From Anisodus tanguticus (Eukaryota > Streptophyta > Magnoliopsida > Solanales > Solanaceae): DNA of 64,000 nucleotides. The notes below the pieces were generated by a model. It saw nothing but the letters and a program-made list of their open reading frames with translations, did no database searches and was not told the origin of the DNA. The stretch covers positions 14,193,001 through 14,257,000 of the forward strand of contig CM067544.1 in the NCBI GenBank assembly GCA_034509755.1, written 5' to 3'. Positions 10,037 to 22,151 of the stretch are shown here, in pieces. The position numbers were made by a program, and so were the translations under genes. The first letter of the stretch is position 1. Every line of letters begins with the position of its first letter.

Positions 10037-11184
10037 ATGTGTGCTATACTGGACTCCACCGCGAGAAAGTTGATTGGAAAGGGTGAGCGTCAAGTTAGAC
10101 TTTACTATTTTCGGAATGTGCCGTTGATACATGCTATAAAGGCAGAGGCAGTTGATTGGTTCGATCTTTGGCACAAATGGTTGGGTCATCCTTCAACACA
10201 AGTAACAAAGTCTATTAGGGCATTAGGCTTAAAGGAGAATTGTGATAGATTGGATAGAGAATGTGATGTATGTCAACGGGCAAAGCAAACGAGAAGTGTT
10301 TTTCCCTTAAGTGAGAATATTGCTATGGATACTTTTGAGATGATCCATTGTGATTTAAGGGAGCATATAGGACTCTTCATCTTATGGTGATTCATACTTT
10401 TTACTATTGTGGATGATCGTTCACGAGCCATATGGATCTTTCTCTTAGTTGATAAGAAAGAAGTATCCCAAACCTTGAAGAATTTCTTCGCTCTTATGGA
10501 AAGGCAGTTCGGAAAAAAAGGTGAAGATAATTAGAAGTGATAATGGAACTGAATTCACGTGTATGATGATTTACTTCTTCAAACATGGAATTTTGTTTCA
10601 AACATCTTGTATAGGGACACCTCAGTAGAATGGAAGAGTCGAAAGAAAATACTATCACATTCTTAATGTGACGCGAGCATTGAGATTTCAAGGCCATCTT
10701 CCGACAAAATTCTAGGGAAAATGCGTTTTGACTGCGGGATAATTGATCAATAGAACATCATCTACAATTTTGAATGGCAACCCCCCCCCATGAAATTTTA
10801 TATGGGGAGGCGCCTCATTATGATCACTTAAGGGTGCTAGGGTCACTATATTATGCACACACAAAGGGAAGAACAAGAGAGAAGTTTGAGAGTCGGAGTC
10901 GTAGGTGTATCTTTTTGGGATATCCCTACGGACAGAAAGATTGGAGACTGTATGACTTAGAAAATGATGCATATTTAGTCTCAAAAGATGTTGACTTCTA
11001 CGAGACTAAATTTCCCTTTGCCTTAGGAACATGTAACATGGTCGACAATATAGAAGTGATCCCGGATGAAACAAAGGACGAAAGGAACCAACACGTCTTT
11101 GAAGAAGAACATACAGATAATGTAGGTGTGAACAAAGTTCGAATAAAAGAAATTCAGACATCGGATATCGAACTTACGGATTAG
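10037..11184 (+). pseudogene. Copia-B integrase
   Basis: The pre-integrase zinc-binding region gives LWHKWLGHPS and CDVCQRAKQTR (HHCC pattern). The first catalytic Asp is in MIHCDLRE, the second in RSDNGTEF (about 10535) and the Glu in NGRVERKYY (about 10630), so all three acidic positions survive in pieces. Stops or frame changes occur near 10388, 10510, 10627 and 10712. The C-terminal part (10774-11184) contains LYGEAPHYDHLRVLGSLYY and CIFLGYPYGQKDWRLYDLEN, the conserved region after the copia integrase core. Confidence 0.87.
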
Positions 11185-11256
11185 CTAACACCGAATATCA
11201 AACCTACGGATTAGCCGTAATTAGATCGGACAGATGCTAGTCTGAATAATGAAAAT

Positions 11257-11454
11257 ATGGAAGTAGTAGAGACGGAAGGTACCCAGGCTAATGAAAAGTC
11301 ACCGGAGAAACAATTGGGTCGAGGTAAACGTCAGAAGCATGACTCAGTTCGATTATGTGACTACGTTACTGGAACATTCCGGAAAGAAAGTCCATCAACA
11401 AGTTCGCCCAATCCTCAACAACCCTCAGGTGCACCTTATCCTTTAGCTTATTAA
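11257..11454 (+). pseudogene. Copia-B integrase-RT linker
   Basis: A polar, charged open stretch (EKQLGRGKRQKHDSVRLCDY) between integrase and RT. Linkers of this kind with RGKR(Q)K followed by P-x-x-L-x-D-Y/V are usual in plant copia polyproteins. A stop at 11452-11454 separates it from the RT. Confidence 0.55.
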
Positions 11455-11559
11455 ATATCCTGTGATAATTTTCCTTACAACACCAAAGCTTCATTGCAGA
11501 AATTACCACAGGAATTGAACCAAAATCCTTCTAGGAGGCTATAAAAAGGAATGTTGAAA

Positions 11560-12130
11560 AAAAGTCATGCAATAAGAAATCCAAGCATTAGAGGACAATG
11601 GCACATGGACATTGGATACATTGCCACCGGATAAGAAAACACTCGGATGTAGATGGGTGTACAAGGTCAAATACAACTCTGATGGAACAATTGATGATAT
11701 AAAACTCGATTGGTCATCTTCGGTAATAAGCAAGAGGAATGTATTAACTACAATAAAATGTTTTCTCCAGTTGCAAAGATAGTGATCGTTCAGACCTTCT
11801 TAGCGGTAGCAACCGCTCAAAATTGGGAGTTGCATCAGATGGATATTCATAACGCCTTCTTGCACGGCGAACTAGTGGAAAATTTTTATATGAAATTATC
11901 ACCAAAATTTCGTGTGTCTGGTCCGAGGAAAGTATGTCGACTCCACAGTGCTGGTTTACAAAATTGTCAAGTGCCTTGATGAAATATGGGTTCAAACAAT
12001 CATACTCTAATTATTCTCTCTTCACGATGCACCAGGGAAGTATGCAACTTAGCATCTTCGTTATGTAGATGACTTGATTATCTCCAGAAATGATCATGGT
12101 GTCATTGCACAGTTCAAAGACTATCTCTAA
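11560..12130 (+). pseudogene. Copia-B reverse transcriptase
   Basis: N-terminal hallmarks are EIQALEDNGTWTLDTLPPDK and GCRWVYKVKYNSDGTID. Then in another frame come NYNKMFSPVAKIVIVQTFLA and LHQMDIHNAFLHGEL (first catalytic Asp in MDIHNAFLHG). The YVDD catalytic motif is at 12062-12073 in a third frame (YVDDLIIS). Two or more frame changes (near 11700 and 11960) destroy the enzyme, although the key aspartates remain. Confidence 0.88.
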
Positions 12131-12139
12131 GCATGTTTT

Positions 12140-13011
12140 CACATGAAGGATTTGGGTCTCCTGAAGTATTTTCTGGGGGTTGAAGTTGCGCGTGGAACAA
12201 TCGAATTATTCCTTTGTCAATGGAAGTATGCCTTGGATATAATCTATGAGTCCGGGCTACTGGAAGCAAAACCGATTAAAACTTCCGTGGAATAGAATCA
12301 CAATCTAACATTGGCGAAATGGGTTAATTTAGAAGATACGGAACCATATCAACGCCTGGTCGACAGATTGATATACCTCAGTTTTACGCGACCGGAGTTG
12401 TCCTATTGTCTACATGTTCTGTCCCAATTCATGCATCAACTGAAGGAAGCGCATTGGAAAGCCGCCCTCCAGGTGGTAAGATACTTGAAAAAGAAGCTTC
12501 GACAAGGTATTGTGTTAAGAAAGTATTGTGATCTCCAGTTGTATGGGTGGTGTGATGCAAATTGGTCTGGATGTCCATTGATCCGAACATCGCTCGATTT
12601 ATCTCCCTCGAAAATTCACCGATATCATGAAAAATCAAGAAGCAGCACATTGTCTCTCGCTCGTTAGCAGAGGCAAAATCCCGTTCAATGGCAATGACGG
12701 TTTGTGAATTGAAATGGCTATAGAAAATCCTACATAGCTTGGGCGTCGAACATAAATCTTTAGTTAAAATATATTGTGATAGTCAAGCAGCATTGTATAC
12801 TGCACAAAATCCGATATTTCATGAATGGACTAAACATATTGAAGTTGACTGTCATTACGTTCGGGACGCACTCCAATCGGGTATAATTCTTCCGAGTTAT
12901 GTGTCAACCAACGAACAATTGGCCGACGTTAGTACAAAGGCTTTGGGAAAATCACAACATGAATATTTGCTTGGCAAGTTGGGCATTCGAGACCCCCATG
13001 CTCCAACTTGA
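12140..13011 (+). pseudogene. Copia-B connection and RNase H
   Basis: The frame shows the RT thumb end (KDLGLLKYFLGVEVA), then YQRLVDRLIYLSFTRPELSY, a standard copia motif, and the RNase H start LYGWCDANWSGCP (first catalytic Asp). After a break near 12667-12738 it resumes with KIYCDSQAALYTAQNPIFHE and TKHIEVDCHYVRD, then ends 9 bases before the polypurine tract. RNase H degrades the RNA strand of the replication hybrid. Confidence 0.88.
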
Positions 13012-13017
13012 GGGGGG
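13008..13017 (+). other. Copia-B polypurine tract
   Basis: A purine run (GAGGGGGG) lies immediately upstream of the 3' LTR. This primes plus-strand DNA synthesis in LTR elements and fixes the LTR start near 13018. Confidence 0.75.
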
Positions 13018-13264
13018 TATTGATACCGACCCCGGATACCTATTTTCTAGTTTAACTCTATTAGTTTTATGGTGAAATCCTAGTCTAAGTATATTTGATA
13101 AATTGTAATTATAGTAGTTTATTAGAATAAGGTTTTCTTGTTAGACTAGGGAAAGGAAAATTGATGCCTCTATATAAAGAGGCCATTATGATGAATGAAA
13201 CCAAGAAAGTTTTTTCCGATATTTTTCTTCTCTCTAAATTTTCTTCGCCTCTCAAATTTTAACA
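13018..13264 (+). repeat. Copia-B 3' LTR
   Basis: Starts TATTGATACCGACCCC, ends AAATTTTAACA, followed by the AACAC duplication. About 30 of 247 positions differ from the 5' LTR by hand alignment. Confidence 0.92.
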
Positions 13265-13421
13265 AACACTTTGATGTTCATCATAAATTACATGTACATT
13301 TTTCTTGTTTAGATATGACGGAAAACTTTCTTTGAATTTTTTTTTTAAAATTTTACTATGATATTGGGGGGTCAGGTAAAAATTAAGAGGGAAAAAATAC
13401 AATAAAAATTGAACTCACACT

Positions 13422-13686
13422 CAGTGACGGGTCCAAATTTTTTACTTAGGGGTTAAAAAATAACAAAAGCTAAATATAAAAAACAATGTTGTCCTTGAGA
13501 ATCAAACTGGGATGCTAGAGACAATTTTGAACACTCTGAACCATTTGAACTAACCTTTTGTATTTGTTTAGGGTGTTCAAAAGTTAATATATATACATAA
13601 ACACAAAATTTATCCTATATATACACTATAATTTTTCGCTGAGAGTGTTCGGGTGAACACCCTGGGCCCCACTAAATCCACCCCAG
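13422..13686. mobile_element. hAT-type MITE, 265 bp
   Basis: Flanked by the exact 8-bp duplication CTCACACT (13414-13421 and 13687-13694), the length expected for hAT. Ends read CAGTGACGGGTCC and, on the opposite strand, CTGGGGTGGATTT, an imperfect version of the CAGGGGCGGA-type inverted repeat. It has no coding capacity. Confidence 0.75.
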
Positions 13687-13694
13687 CTCACACT

Positions 13695-16358
13695 TGAGAG
13701 ACTCTCACGAATGTCACTAAACCGTAAACTTTAAAACTGAATTAGGAGTGGTATAAACAAAAGTATTTGCGAAAAATTAAAATATAAAGAAAAGCGGGAG
13801 AAAACCTCGGACAATGTTTAGCTGGATCGTGGAAGTTATATGAATGATTGATCCTCTTGAGTTATGATTAGGATGAGGAAAAACAAGTACATTAGCAATA
13901 TATTCTACCAGAAATATGTCATTTTTTGTATAATGCAATTATAAAAGGTTCTTTAAAGCTACTTGTATTGGTGGTTAGTGCAAATCTGCATGATCGATTA
14001 TTATTTATTACTATGTAATTATGATAAGTGATTAACTAAAACGTAGCCACTTAAATAAGTTGGTAGTTGGAGGATTTAAGTTATGAATGATCTGTGTGGG
14101 CTATCATTCAGAAATATAGAATCATATTTTCTTATGGACTATAGTCAAATAATTGGCTTGAAATAATGTGCCAAACCTATTTAGTAATATAATCTTGGGG
14201 ACCATGCATACACAATCATCTTATATATATATAACTACACTAATTAGTAGTCCCATTTTATATGAAATTGTTTCCTTTTTAAACATCTTCTATATTTGAA
14301 AATATTTAATTTTAATAATACGATAATTTATATTCACACAAATATGTAAAATTTATTTTGAACCACAAATTTTTAAAAAAATTATTAAACTTTGTACTGA
14401 ATTAAACACCTCATATAAAATGAAACGGATGAATTAGTACTTTTTATTCATCTGACCACTCAAAATACAGGTCCATAGAGTAGCACAGGCCCTTGCCAGT
14501 TGCCACCATGAATATATAAAAGTTTTTAAAGTGAATTTGATATTTAGTACTGATCGATATTGCACGAATGGAATGTCAATTTTTGTTTTTCATTAATGGT
14601 TTACTCTATTAGGTAGGCAATTAAATCTGAATCCGACCCATGCGTTATTTTACTAATAATAAAAAGGTTTAAGATGACTCTGAAATTAACTATTTCTTCT
14701 GATTTACATTAACATTTGACCTACCCGGTAGCTTAGATAAGACCTCTCCACGTCATCAAAGGTACACTTACGCTGAAGTTTGACCATCTTAAACCAGTCG
14801 ATTTTTTTTAAATGGGGCGAGGGAGGAACATTTACCATTAAAATATAAGTTTAAGTAGTCAATTAACTGAATTATTAAAATATTTAAGTTAGTTAATCCA
14901 ATTCATTTTTAGTGATAGAAATGAGAACGACAAAGCTTATGCTAGCCCGAGAGCTTTCCGGTGCGCTCTTTAATTTGCTCTCACTCACCTTTTTCTGAAT
15001 TATAATACATCAAAATCTTTCTGATTCGATCTGATTGTTCACATCATATATTAATGTGTATGTCGATGATATATAATAAAAATAAAGGGAAAAATGTACT
15101 CCATTCTTGTTAATTGAACATTGACTTTTTTTATATATATAATTCTATCCATTTGAACCAATTTGGTTCTTAAGATGTAGAAAAATGAAAGAAGAAAATT
15201 AGTAATTCGTACGGCTTCCTATTTGTATTTATCGGTTGATGAAGAGTTAACATCAGGTGGATTTGGAAGTCCTGATCTCATTTGATTGCTAACAAACAAA
15301 TTTTGAAATCATATGTGCAGAATCTAGAGAATTCAACAGTTTGCTTTGTCCTTTTTTTTCTTCTGTGGGATCCTTTCATATTTGAGCCTAAAAAATCATA
15401 GTACTATGTATTGATGCATCATCAGGTCGATGCCATAAAGACTAATATATATGGGATAGGAACAGTGTCATGACATGTTTAATTTTATGTTGCTTAGCTA
15501 CGTTTAGCTCACCATATATGTATGTTGTATCCTCTGTATGTATCTAGCTACTGATTATAATACACAACTATCATTATTCACAACTCACACGTTGGAATAT
15601 TAATGATAGATTATATATATTGGTTTTGCCACATATGCAGCCACTTTATGATAAAAGCTTACTCCAATTACTGGAGACAACGATCATTAACTTGGAAACT
15701 GATTGAAACTAACTTAGATACTTGAACAATTCAGAAGCCTCTTAAAATTTCCATATATTAATATTTAAAACAATGGAAATAAGTTAAAAGTGGTAAAAAT
15801 ATCAAACGTACGTAGTGCACAAAATATCTCCTTTCCAATAACGGAGTCAATGAAAAATATCAAATGAATCGAGACATGTATCATTTAATTAATAGGCTTT
15901 TATCATATAACTATGGTTAAATACTAAACATTTTTACTTTAGTTTGTATTGTTTAATGTCAAATATTATTTGATTTGGAACATTTTTCGGCTTCAATTTA
16001 TGGGACAATCAACCCATATTCTAAGTTTTAGATTAACTTTTAAATCTCAATTGGGGTAAATACTGAGGGTGTGTTCGGTATGAAGGAAACATAATCCAAA
16101 AAATGTCTTTAAATTTTTTCACATTCAATTGGTTAAAATTTTTAGAAAACTTTCTCTAGAAAAATAATTTTCTTAAAAATGAAGAAAATGACTTTTCTAT
16201 TGGAAATAGAGAAAACAAGTTTCACAATCGGCATTCCACATTGATTGTATCTTCCCCAGTTCCCACCCTTCAATACACTTCATCTATCATCCCCACCCCG
16301 TAGCCTCTTAAGCCTCCACCCCACCTCTCATAGTATTTATCTAAATTATACACAAATG
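13695..16358. other. AT-rich non-coding stretch
   Basis: Apart from the MITE at 14238-14440 I recognise nothing coding. Bases 16068-16358 begin GTGTGTTCGGTATGAAGG, resembling a frequent plant dispersed repeat into which Gypsy-A inserted; its other end is not clear to the right of Gypsy-A. Confidence 0.55.
14238..14440. mobile_element. Stowaway-like MITE, degenerate
   Basis: The left end CTAATTAGTAGTCCC-ATTTTATATGA pairs with the right end, whose reverse complement reads CTAATTCATCCGTTT-CATTTTATATGA. The interior is AT-rich and non-coding. The ATCCGTTTCA-type terminus is common in Stowaway-like families with TA target duplications; the duplication itself is ambiguous here. Confidence 0.6.
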
Positions 16359-16363
16359 CTTAT
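16359..16363. repeat. Gypsy-A left target-site duplication CTTAT
   Basis: CTTAT is repeated exactly at 26168-26172 on the other side of the element, a 5-bp duplication as expected for LTR elements. Confidence 0.88.
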
Positions 16364-17024
16364 TGTTCTCGGCCCCAATTCCGCTATCTGTCGTTGTATC
16401 GGCTGATGAAATCGGGAGATAAATTGATTCCTTAACTTAAGCGATTTGAGTTGGAAACGGAACTCTAATCTCCAGCAATGGGTTCCCCAACTACTCTAGA
16501 AAGCGTTAGGACGGTGTTATGAGTAAACTAAGAGGTAAGAAACATGAATACATCTGAGTAAGTAAAGGATAAAAGTAAAGATAGATAAGATTTGATTTGT
16601 TTGATTGATTGTGTCTGTATATACAAAGAATAATCCTATTTATAGTACAAAAAGGAAAATAAATTGTACAACGTGCCCCCCTCCCATTTCAGCCATCAAG
16701 TAACCCACTAAGTTCAATGATCGACTATAGGGGAGGTGGTGCCGATTTTCTCGCTCTCTACTCCTCTTGCTCGGATAATGGCCCCTTCTTTTAGCTGTTG
16801 TTGGCCGTTATCGCTTACAGGGGTCCGAAAACCCTTTTGACTTGGTTGTTGAGGCGTCTGCATCTGAGTGGGTCCCAGTTGTACCTCTAACTGACAACTC
16901 GGCTAAAATACCTTAGTAGCCGATGAAGTTCTTGTAATTGAGGGGTAGGAGTAAATTCAGCTCCGGAATAGTTCGGTTGTCACTGAATTCAGCTAAACAC
17001 TTAAGTTATTTTTTAGTATTAACA
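16364..17024 (-). repeat. Gypsy-A 3' LTR
   Basis: Starts TGTTCTCGGCCCC and ends TAGTATTAACA on the plus strand. Same length as the right LTR. On the minus strand a purine-rich stretch (complement of 17025-17036, ATGTAGGAGGCAAT) adjoins it as a candidate polypurine tract. Confidence 0.92.
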
Positions 17025-17367
17025 ATTGCCTCCTACATTAACTCGAGTGTGACTGTTGAGTTGATGTATCCGAAAGTAGTCGTCGTTTCAGTCTGACAGT
17101 CGCGCATGTCATTCACTCGTCTTGTCTCCAGTGCATGCAATGATGATAACTTCTGAATTGGGTTTCCCCTTCAACCGAGGTGTTCTTGTTACCACGAATC
17201 GGTTCCAATATTTTCCAACCATGCATTCGAAGAGGTAGCCCTAATTTCCGCTGCGCATCAAAATCTGCTTAAGAAGAAACATCTTTCCGAGAATTTTTCA
17301 CTTGATCTCCCATTTCTTCCCTTCTGCATAAAAACCCTAATATCGACCATTTTCTTACTCGACTGCC
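17025..17367 (+). other. Presumed leader/promoter region of the Gypsy-A antisense gene
   Basis: Non-coding stretch between the LTR and the antisense ATG. A TGCATAAAAACCC motif about 40 bases before the ATG could serve as a TATA-like element or leader. The assignment is positional only. Confidence 0.35.
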
Positions 17368-20300
17368 ATGGCTTCTTCTTCCTCTTCTCAGAAGATATAT
17401 GAGACCAATCTAGCCGATAAAGACCTAACTGATGCCTTGGTCCTTGTTGATGAACAGTTGGTTCTGGCTCTATATGGTAGGCTGGAACAAGATGACGTTC
17501 TTTTATCTCAACATCTTAGCCCGGTAACATATGACCTTCCCCTCACTTGCGACTAGTTCACTGCCGACCGTTGTCCAGCTAACCTACGCACTTGGCCGAC
17601 CAAGGTCGCCAACTATTATGCTATGGTAGACCGGGTCAGGTCGGCCAAAAGAACCAAGTAGGAGCGTATGGGTCTTTATGATGCTATCGCACTATCGGGG
17701 TCTGATATCTCCTACAAAATTGACCTCATATATGCATTTCTTGGTTATTTGTTGACTACCGCTAATGCTTTTGTTTTTCCTTGGGGATGATGACTCCCAC
17801 CCTTCTTGATGTAACGACGATATTAGGCCTTCCGATACTGGAGCCGAAGCACCTACCCTGAGTGAAATCAAAGTTCCCGACTTGGGGATTGTTGTTTCAA
17901 AAAATTCTTCCAGCTATGGTTCTTTTATGTCAGCTAACCTCCGAAGTTTGCCTCATCTGGTCGATGATGCTAGCATCATGCTTTTCTGCTCTATTAGTTT
18001 AGCCGTTACTTCGTCTGTACGGGCTCTCGTGCAATTGTCAATGAGTTGGAGATTTATGTGGCTTTGACCTTTTCAGGGGAAGATGTCAGTTGGGCATCCC
18101 TCTTCTTGGCTTACTTGTACATGGCTTTGGGTGATGCTCAGGCTAGGTTAATGGACTCTCAAAATCTGGATACTCCGGCCGGTCCTTTGTGGTTCTTACA
18201 GTTATGGATCACTTTGTATTTTCCAGAGTTCATCCCTGACGATTTTGATGGCAGTCGTTCTCCATTAGCTCTGTCGGTGTTAGCCGACACTCTTCGGGGA
18301 ATACCTCTTGTGCCCCAGGATGTTCTCACTGCAGTCTCCACCCTGCATGGTCTGTCTCGAGACCATTACGTAGATTGGCAATCAATCTTTGAACAATGGG
18401 CCACTCCCGACTGGGTTCATTACATAGCCGATGACAACCTTTTATTCGCTCAACGAAAGGTCATGAATCGAGTGTAGGGTAATATCCTTACGGCTAGGGA
18501 CCTTTTGGGATGCTTGAAGCATAATTCTAGGCATAACAAGTTGATCACGAGCCTTATAGACCCAACTTTGTGGCACGACAATTTGGTCTGACTCAGCACA
18601 TACCATGGCCTCACCGTAGTGTTGCTCATTCGACCCATCGTTGCTCTCTAAATATCAAGCAGACAGAGGAGGTAGCCGCCCATAATCTTGATAAGCTTGC
18701 CTCTTTCGTTTGGTAGTCGTTCTCCCCAAGGGCCAACACCATTATTGCTTTTGCTGACTGGTGGAAGGTATCCAAAGAAAGATTTTTCCAATCCTCTTTG
18801 GAAATTTACTACAATCGACTGATCCAAACAAAACAGAGTGATCGGCTAATCCAGCCGAAGAAGAAAAACCCAGCAGACGCTAAGTCAAGGACAAAAGAGG
18901 TCCCTTCAAAGGTGGTGTCCATCAGTTCGGCTAGTCCTACTACTTCTTGGTCTTCTGTCAGGCTGCGGCACGCGAAGAGAAAAGGTGAATTATTTTCCCT
19001 CTACGTATATGTTGGCCATAATCTCTTATACATTCTAGGCTAACACTTCTTATGTATCTCCCTCAGTGTTTGTTGATTTGGAAACCACCCTTACCAAGGG
19101 ATCTCCGTTGCCTAGGCAATCCATTTTAAAGCAACTCGTGCTAGGTGAAGGTGTTGTTATTTATGAGCATAATGAAGAAAGATCTTGTGGAGCTGAAGTC
19201 CCTATTTTTGAAGAGGAGGATGATGAAGTATATCTCTTATTTGCCTTGACTACCTTTGTATCGGCTATCTTTCCTTACTCATGTTTCTTGGTTTTGTTTT
19301 TCAGGAGCCACTCTTAATAAGGTGTGATAGGCGACGGAAAGTACATGATGCCTCTCTCCATGTCGGTGGGACGTCCTATTTGTTTTGTACTTTTGAACAC
19401 CCCTAAGATTCTCCATCGGCTAGCCTCGATATTAGAAAGTCTCATGTTGAAGCAGCCGAAAAGTTTGACGTAACCATAGAGGTATATATTTTTCTTCCAG
19501 TCTTGTTACCAACTCTCTCTAGACCCTTGTCTCTTTTCGAGACTGTCCTTTTCTGTACAGGAGACTGTTAGAGGTAATCTTTTGGCTGAAGCCCACCCAA
19601 CTAATGGCTCAGTGGTACCAACCGAAATCATCCCGGAAGATGTCCTTTTATGCTACTTTAGCTCAATCGACACTGCATCTCCACCAGCTTTGCCTATTGG
19701 CGTCCATCGAGAACGAGTCGAGGAATCTCTTTCCAGGGGAATTCCAACCACCAAAGAGGAGTTGCATGCTCTGAGGGCCTCTTTGCTCCGATTGTAGAAA
19801 GAAATAATGGATTCCCCGGCTCTGGCAGCCACTTATAATGACATGGCTTTGGCTCTGAATGATTTGTTCGCTTTCTATAGAATGACCAAAGATAGCCATG
19901 ATGAGGTTGTCGCGACTCTACAACACTTGGGGTCTCTTCGGCCAGAGAAGAATCGTATTTAGACGTCTTTTAATGAGGTGAATACAGCAAAGCAACAAAA
20001 TGGCAGCCGAAGAAATGATTTGCAGAAGCGTCTGTCCAAACTGTGAACTGATTTGGAGCAGATTCAGGCAGATATAGGGGCTATTACCCCGGCCATAGGC
20101 ACCTTAGACTCGGCTATTAGTGCTCATGACTCCTCCCGTTCTTTTTTATTTCAGTAGAGCCTTCAGTTGGATAACAAAATCCGCGAACTCGGTAGCCAGC
20201 ATGTGTTTTGGGAACTGGATCAGAAAGCATGTAGTGAACGTCTAGCCAACCTGGAGAATGAATGGACTTTGTGGAGAAACCGTCTAGTTCAAGCAACGCC

Positions 20301-20661
20301 GACAATTATTGCTCCCTCGCCAACTGATCCTGTTGTTGAGTTGTCAGCCGATACCCTTATGGATTTGCCATTCAGGGCCGTAATTGCTTCTATTATTCAA
20401 GAGGTATCGGCCGATACTCAGGCTTTTATCGAGGCCCCATCGACTGTAGTGGCTGAGCCTTCGCTGGGTGCTGAAAGGAAGGTCCATGTAGGAGCGGGAG
20501 CGACTGAGGTAGTGGCCGTTGTTGTGGCTGGTGATGAAGAATGGACTGCAGTGATTAGGGAATACCAAGCAGTCGTGGATTCGGCTAATCCTGAGACTTT
20601 AATAGCTGATGAAGTAGTGCAGTCTTTGATTGGTTCAAAGCCGACCAATTCGGCTTTTTAA
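17368..20661 (+). pseudogene. Antisense gene of Gypsy-A: plant mobile domain plus coiled coil, decayed
   Basis: It lies opposite to gag/protease. The ATG at 17368 (CTGCCATGGC context) opens MASSSSSQKIYETN. About 17670-17830 gives GLYDAIALSGSDISYKIDLI, ANAFVFPWG and TPTLLDVTTILGLPI, the signature of the plant mobile domain (PMD, aminotransferase-like). It continues at 18046-18477 through GEDVSWASLFLAYLYMALGD and QLWITLYFPEFIPDDF. Distal parts (19582-19797 and 20167-20661) are acidic with heptad-like stretches. Likely introns: GT near 18985 to AG near 19065; GT near 19229 to AG near 19302; and GT near 19480 to AG near 19560. Stops at 17554, 17658 and elsewhere make it non-functional. PMD proteins are nuclear; the role in elements is not known to me. 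Confidence 0.75.
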
Positions 20662-20961
20662 TTGTATCGACCCCAAATCAAAGGGTCTTATTATTATGAA
20701 CAAGCAGTTGGTCTGTGGCTGTCGTTTGCCCGTACATTCCCCAAATCGAAGGAAATTAGCCTCTTTTGCGACCAGGCAGCCGGTCTGTGGCAGTTGATTA
20801 CTTATGCATGCCCCAAAATCGGTGGGTAATATTTCTTCAAAAATATCTATTTCTTTTCCATGCATGTTCATCGCTTGATATATATTGTCGACAACCCGTG
20901 GGTTCGCTACGAAGGGTTCTTCTCTAGTTTGGCGATCATCTACCGATTATGACTTTTCATT
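20662..20961. other. Spacer between antisense gene and pol stub, with short internal repeat
   Basis: No coding sense recognised. The words CAGTTGGTCTGTGGC and CAGCCGGTCTGTGGC recur about 80 bases apart, each followed by a CCCCAAA-type run. It may be the 3' untranslated region of the antisense gene. Confidence 0.4.
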
Positions 20962-21190
20962 TCAATTGGCGGGATGATTTTCCAAACTAAGTCTCCTTCG
21001 GCAAACCTCTTTAAGCTCTATATGTTTGTCGTATGCCTTGGCCATTTTATGTTTACCGGCTTTGACTCTCTCTATTATTGTCAGACGATTTTTATCCAAC
21101 TGACCCAACTCCATTGGCATGGCCTGCTGATATTCTTCCAAACTTAGAAAGTTTGGTTTGGCCATCCGTAATGATATTAACTTTTGAGGA
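20962..21190 (-). pseudogene. Gypsy-A integrase C-terminal stub
   Basis: The minus-strand product reads LDKNRLTIIERVKAGKHKMA and KAYDKHIELKEVCRRRLSLE. Plant gypsy integrases end with a similar R-x-x-A-x-x-x-x-x-x-x-x-x-x-R-x-A-K-A-Y-N/D-K segment followed by GDLVWK. Preceding text (21453-21200) does not match pol well. It shows that a polymerase region once existed and was deleted. Confidence 0.6.
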
Positions 21191-21542
21191 CAACACTGCA
21201 TCTTGGCCATAGATTTAGCCGATAAGATGTCGTCCTCGTAGTTGTGGATTTGGAGTTTCTGATAGCCTATTTCATTTAAGACCTGTCTTTGTAAAATGAG
21301 TTTATTCAAACTTTGCACAAAACATACACAACACGGTGTATTGAATAATACTCGAGTTTTGTACAAGCGTATAACAAATACAAACAAAGCTAGGCATAAA
21401 ACTCCTATAGGCAGCTCAAAGGTTGTTGGCCGCCAGATCTGGTTTTCTGTCATGGTTCCCCATCTACGATGCCTCGGCTATCCTTGCCTCAGAACATAGG
21501 ACGGTCAGCCGATGCCACATGTCACATATGGTTTGGATTTCC

Positions 21543-22151
21543 TCAACCATTTAAATCATCCAAGGTAAGTCGTGGTTTGACTAATTGTTTTATTTCAAAC
21601 CCTCGCGAGGTAAGATTACAGGATTCCCAAGATCCTTCTTCATACTGCTCCATGACGGCTATGGGAACCACATAGGGTGAATAGAGGATAGCTTCTACGT
21701 TCTGAACCCCTGGTTGGAACAGGTTATCATCCGCTGAGATGATTTCTATCTTGTCTCCTACCCAAAATATGAGCTTTAGATGCATGGTAGAAAGAATGCA
21801 TTGGCTCGTGTGAATCCATTCTCGGCCTAGCAGAATGGTATAGGACGACTTGCCATTTATTACTAAGAAGGCAGACCTGACCGTTTTAGGACCTACAGTG
21901 ATTAATGCTGCTAGAATCCCCAATGTTTCGGAAGTCTCTCCCATAAAGCTAGCCATTTTCATGTTAGTTGGGATGAGATCTTCTCTGGTTTTGCTGAGGA
22001 TTTTCAAAGTAAGCAGCGGTGTCACATTCAGCACAACCCCATTGTCGATGAATACTCGGCTAATGGTTTTATCGTTGATGTAAGCCTTCATATAGAGGGG
22101 CTTGAGGTGTTTAACCATATCTTCTGTAGGTGCACCAAATACGGTGCTCAA
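21543..22151 (-). pseudogene. Gypsy-A aspartic protease
   Basis: A 202-codon open frame on the minus strand. The catalytic region reads SRVFIDNGVVLNVTPL, where the family has D-S/T-G-S/A: Asp and Gly are kept but the middle residue is Asn. The flap-to-C-terminal block is GREWIHTSQCILSTMHLKLI, matching the G-R-x-W/L-H motif of gypsy proteases. The start Met is arbitrary because the domain is part of a polyprotein. RT should follow but does not. Confidence 0.8.

Larger units (their letters stand above)
4556..13264 (+). mobile_element. Copia-B, full-length but decayed Ty1/copia retrotransposon
   Basis: Two 247-bp LTRs in direct orientation bracket a primer-binding site, gag, protease, integrase, RT, RNase H and a polypurine tract (AGGGGGG before 13018). 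The total is 8.7 kb, of which 3.9 kb is the CACTA element inserted in gag. A hand alignment of the LTRs shows about 30 differences, so it is an old insertion. Every coding domain has at least one stop, frame change or altered catalytic residue. Confidence 0.93.
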
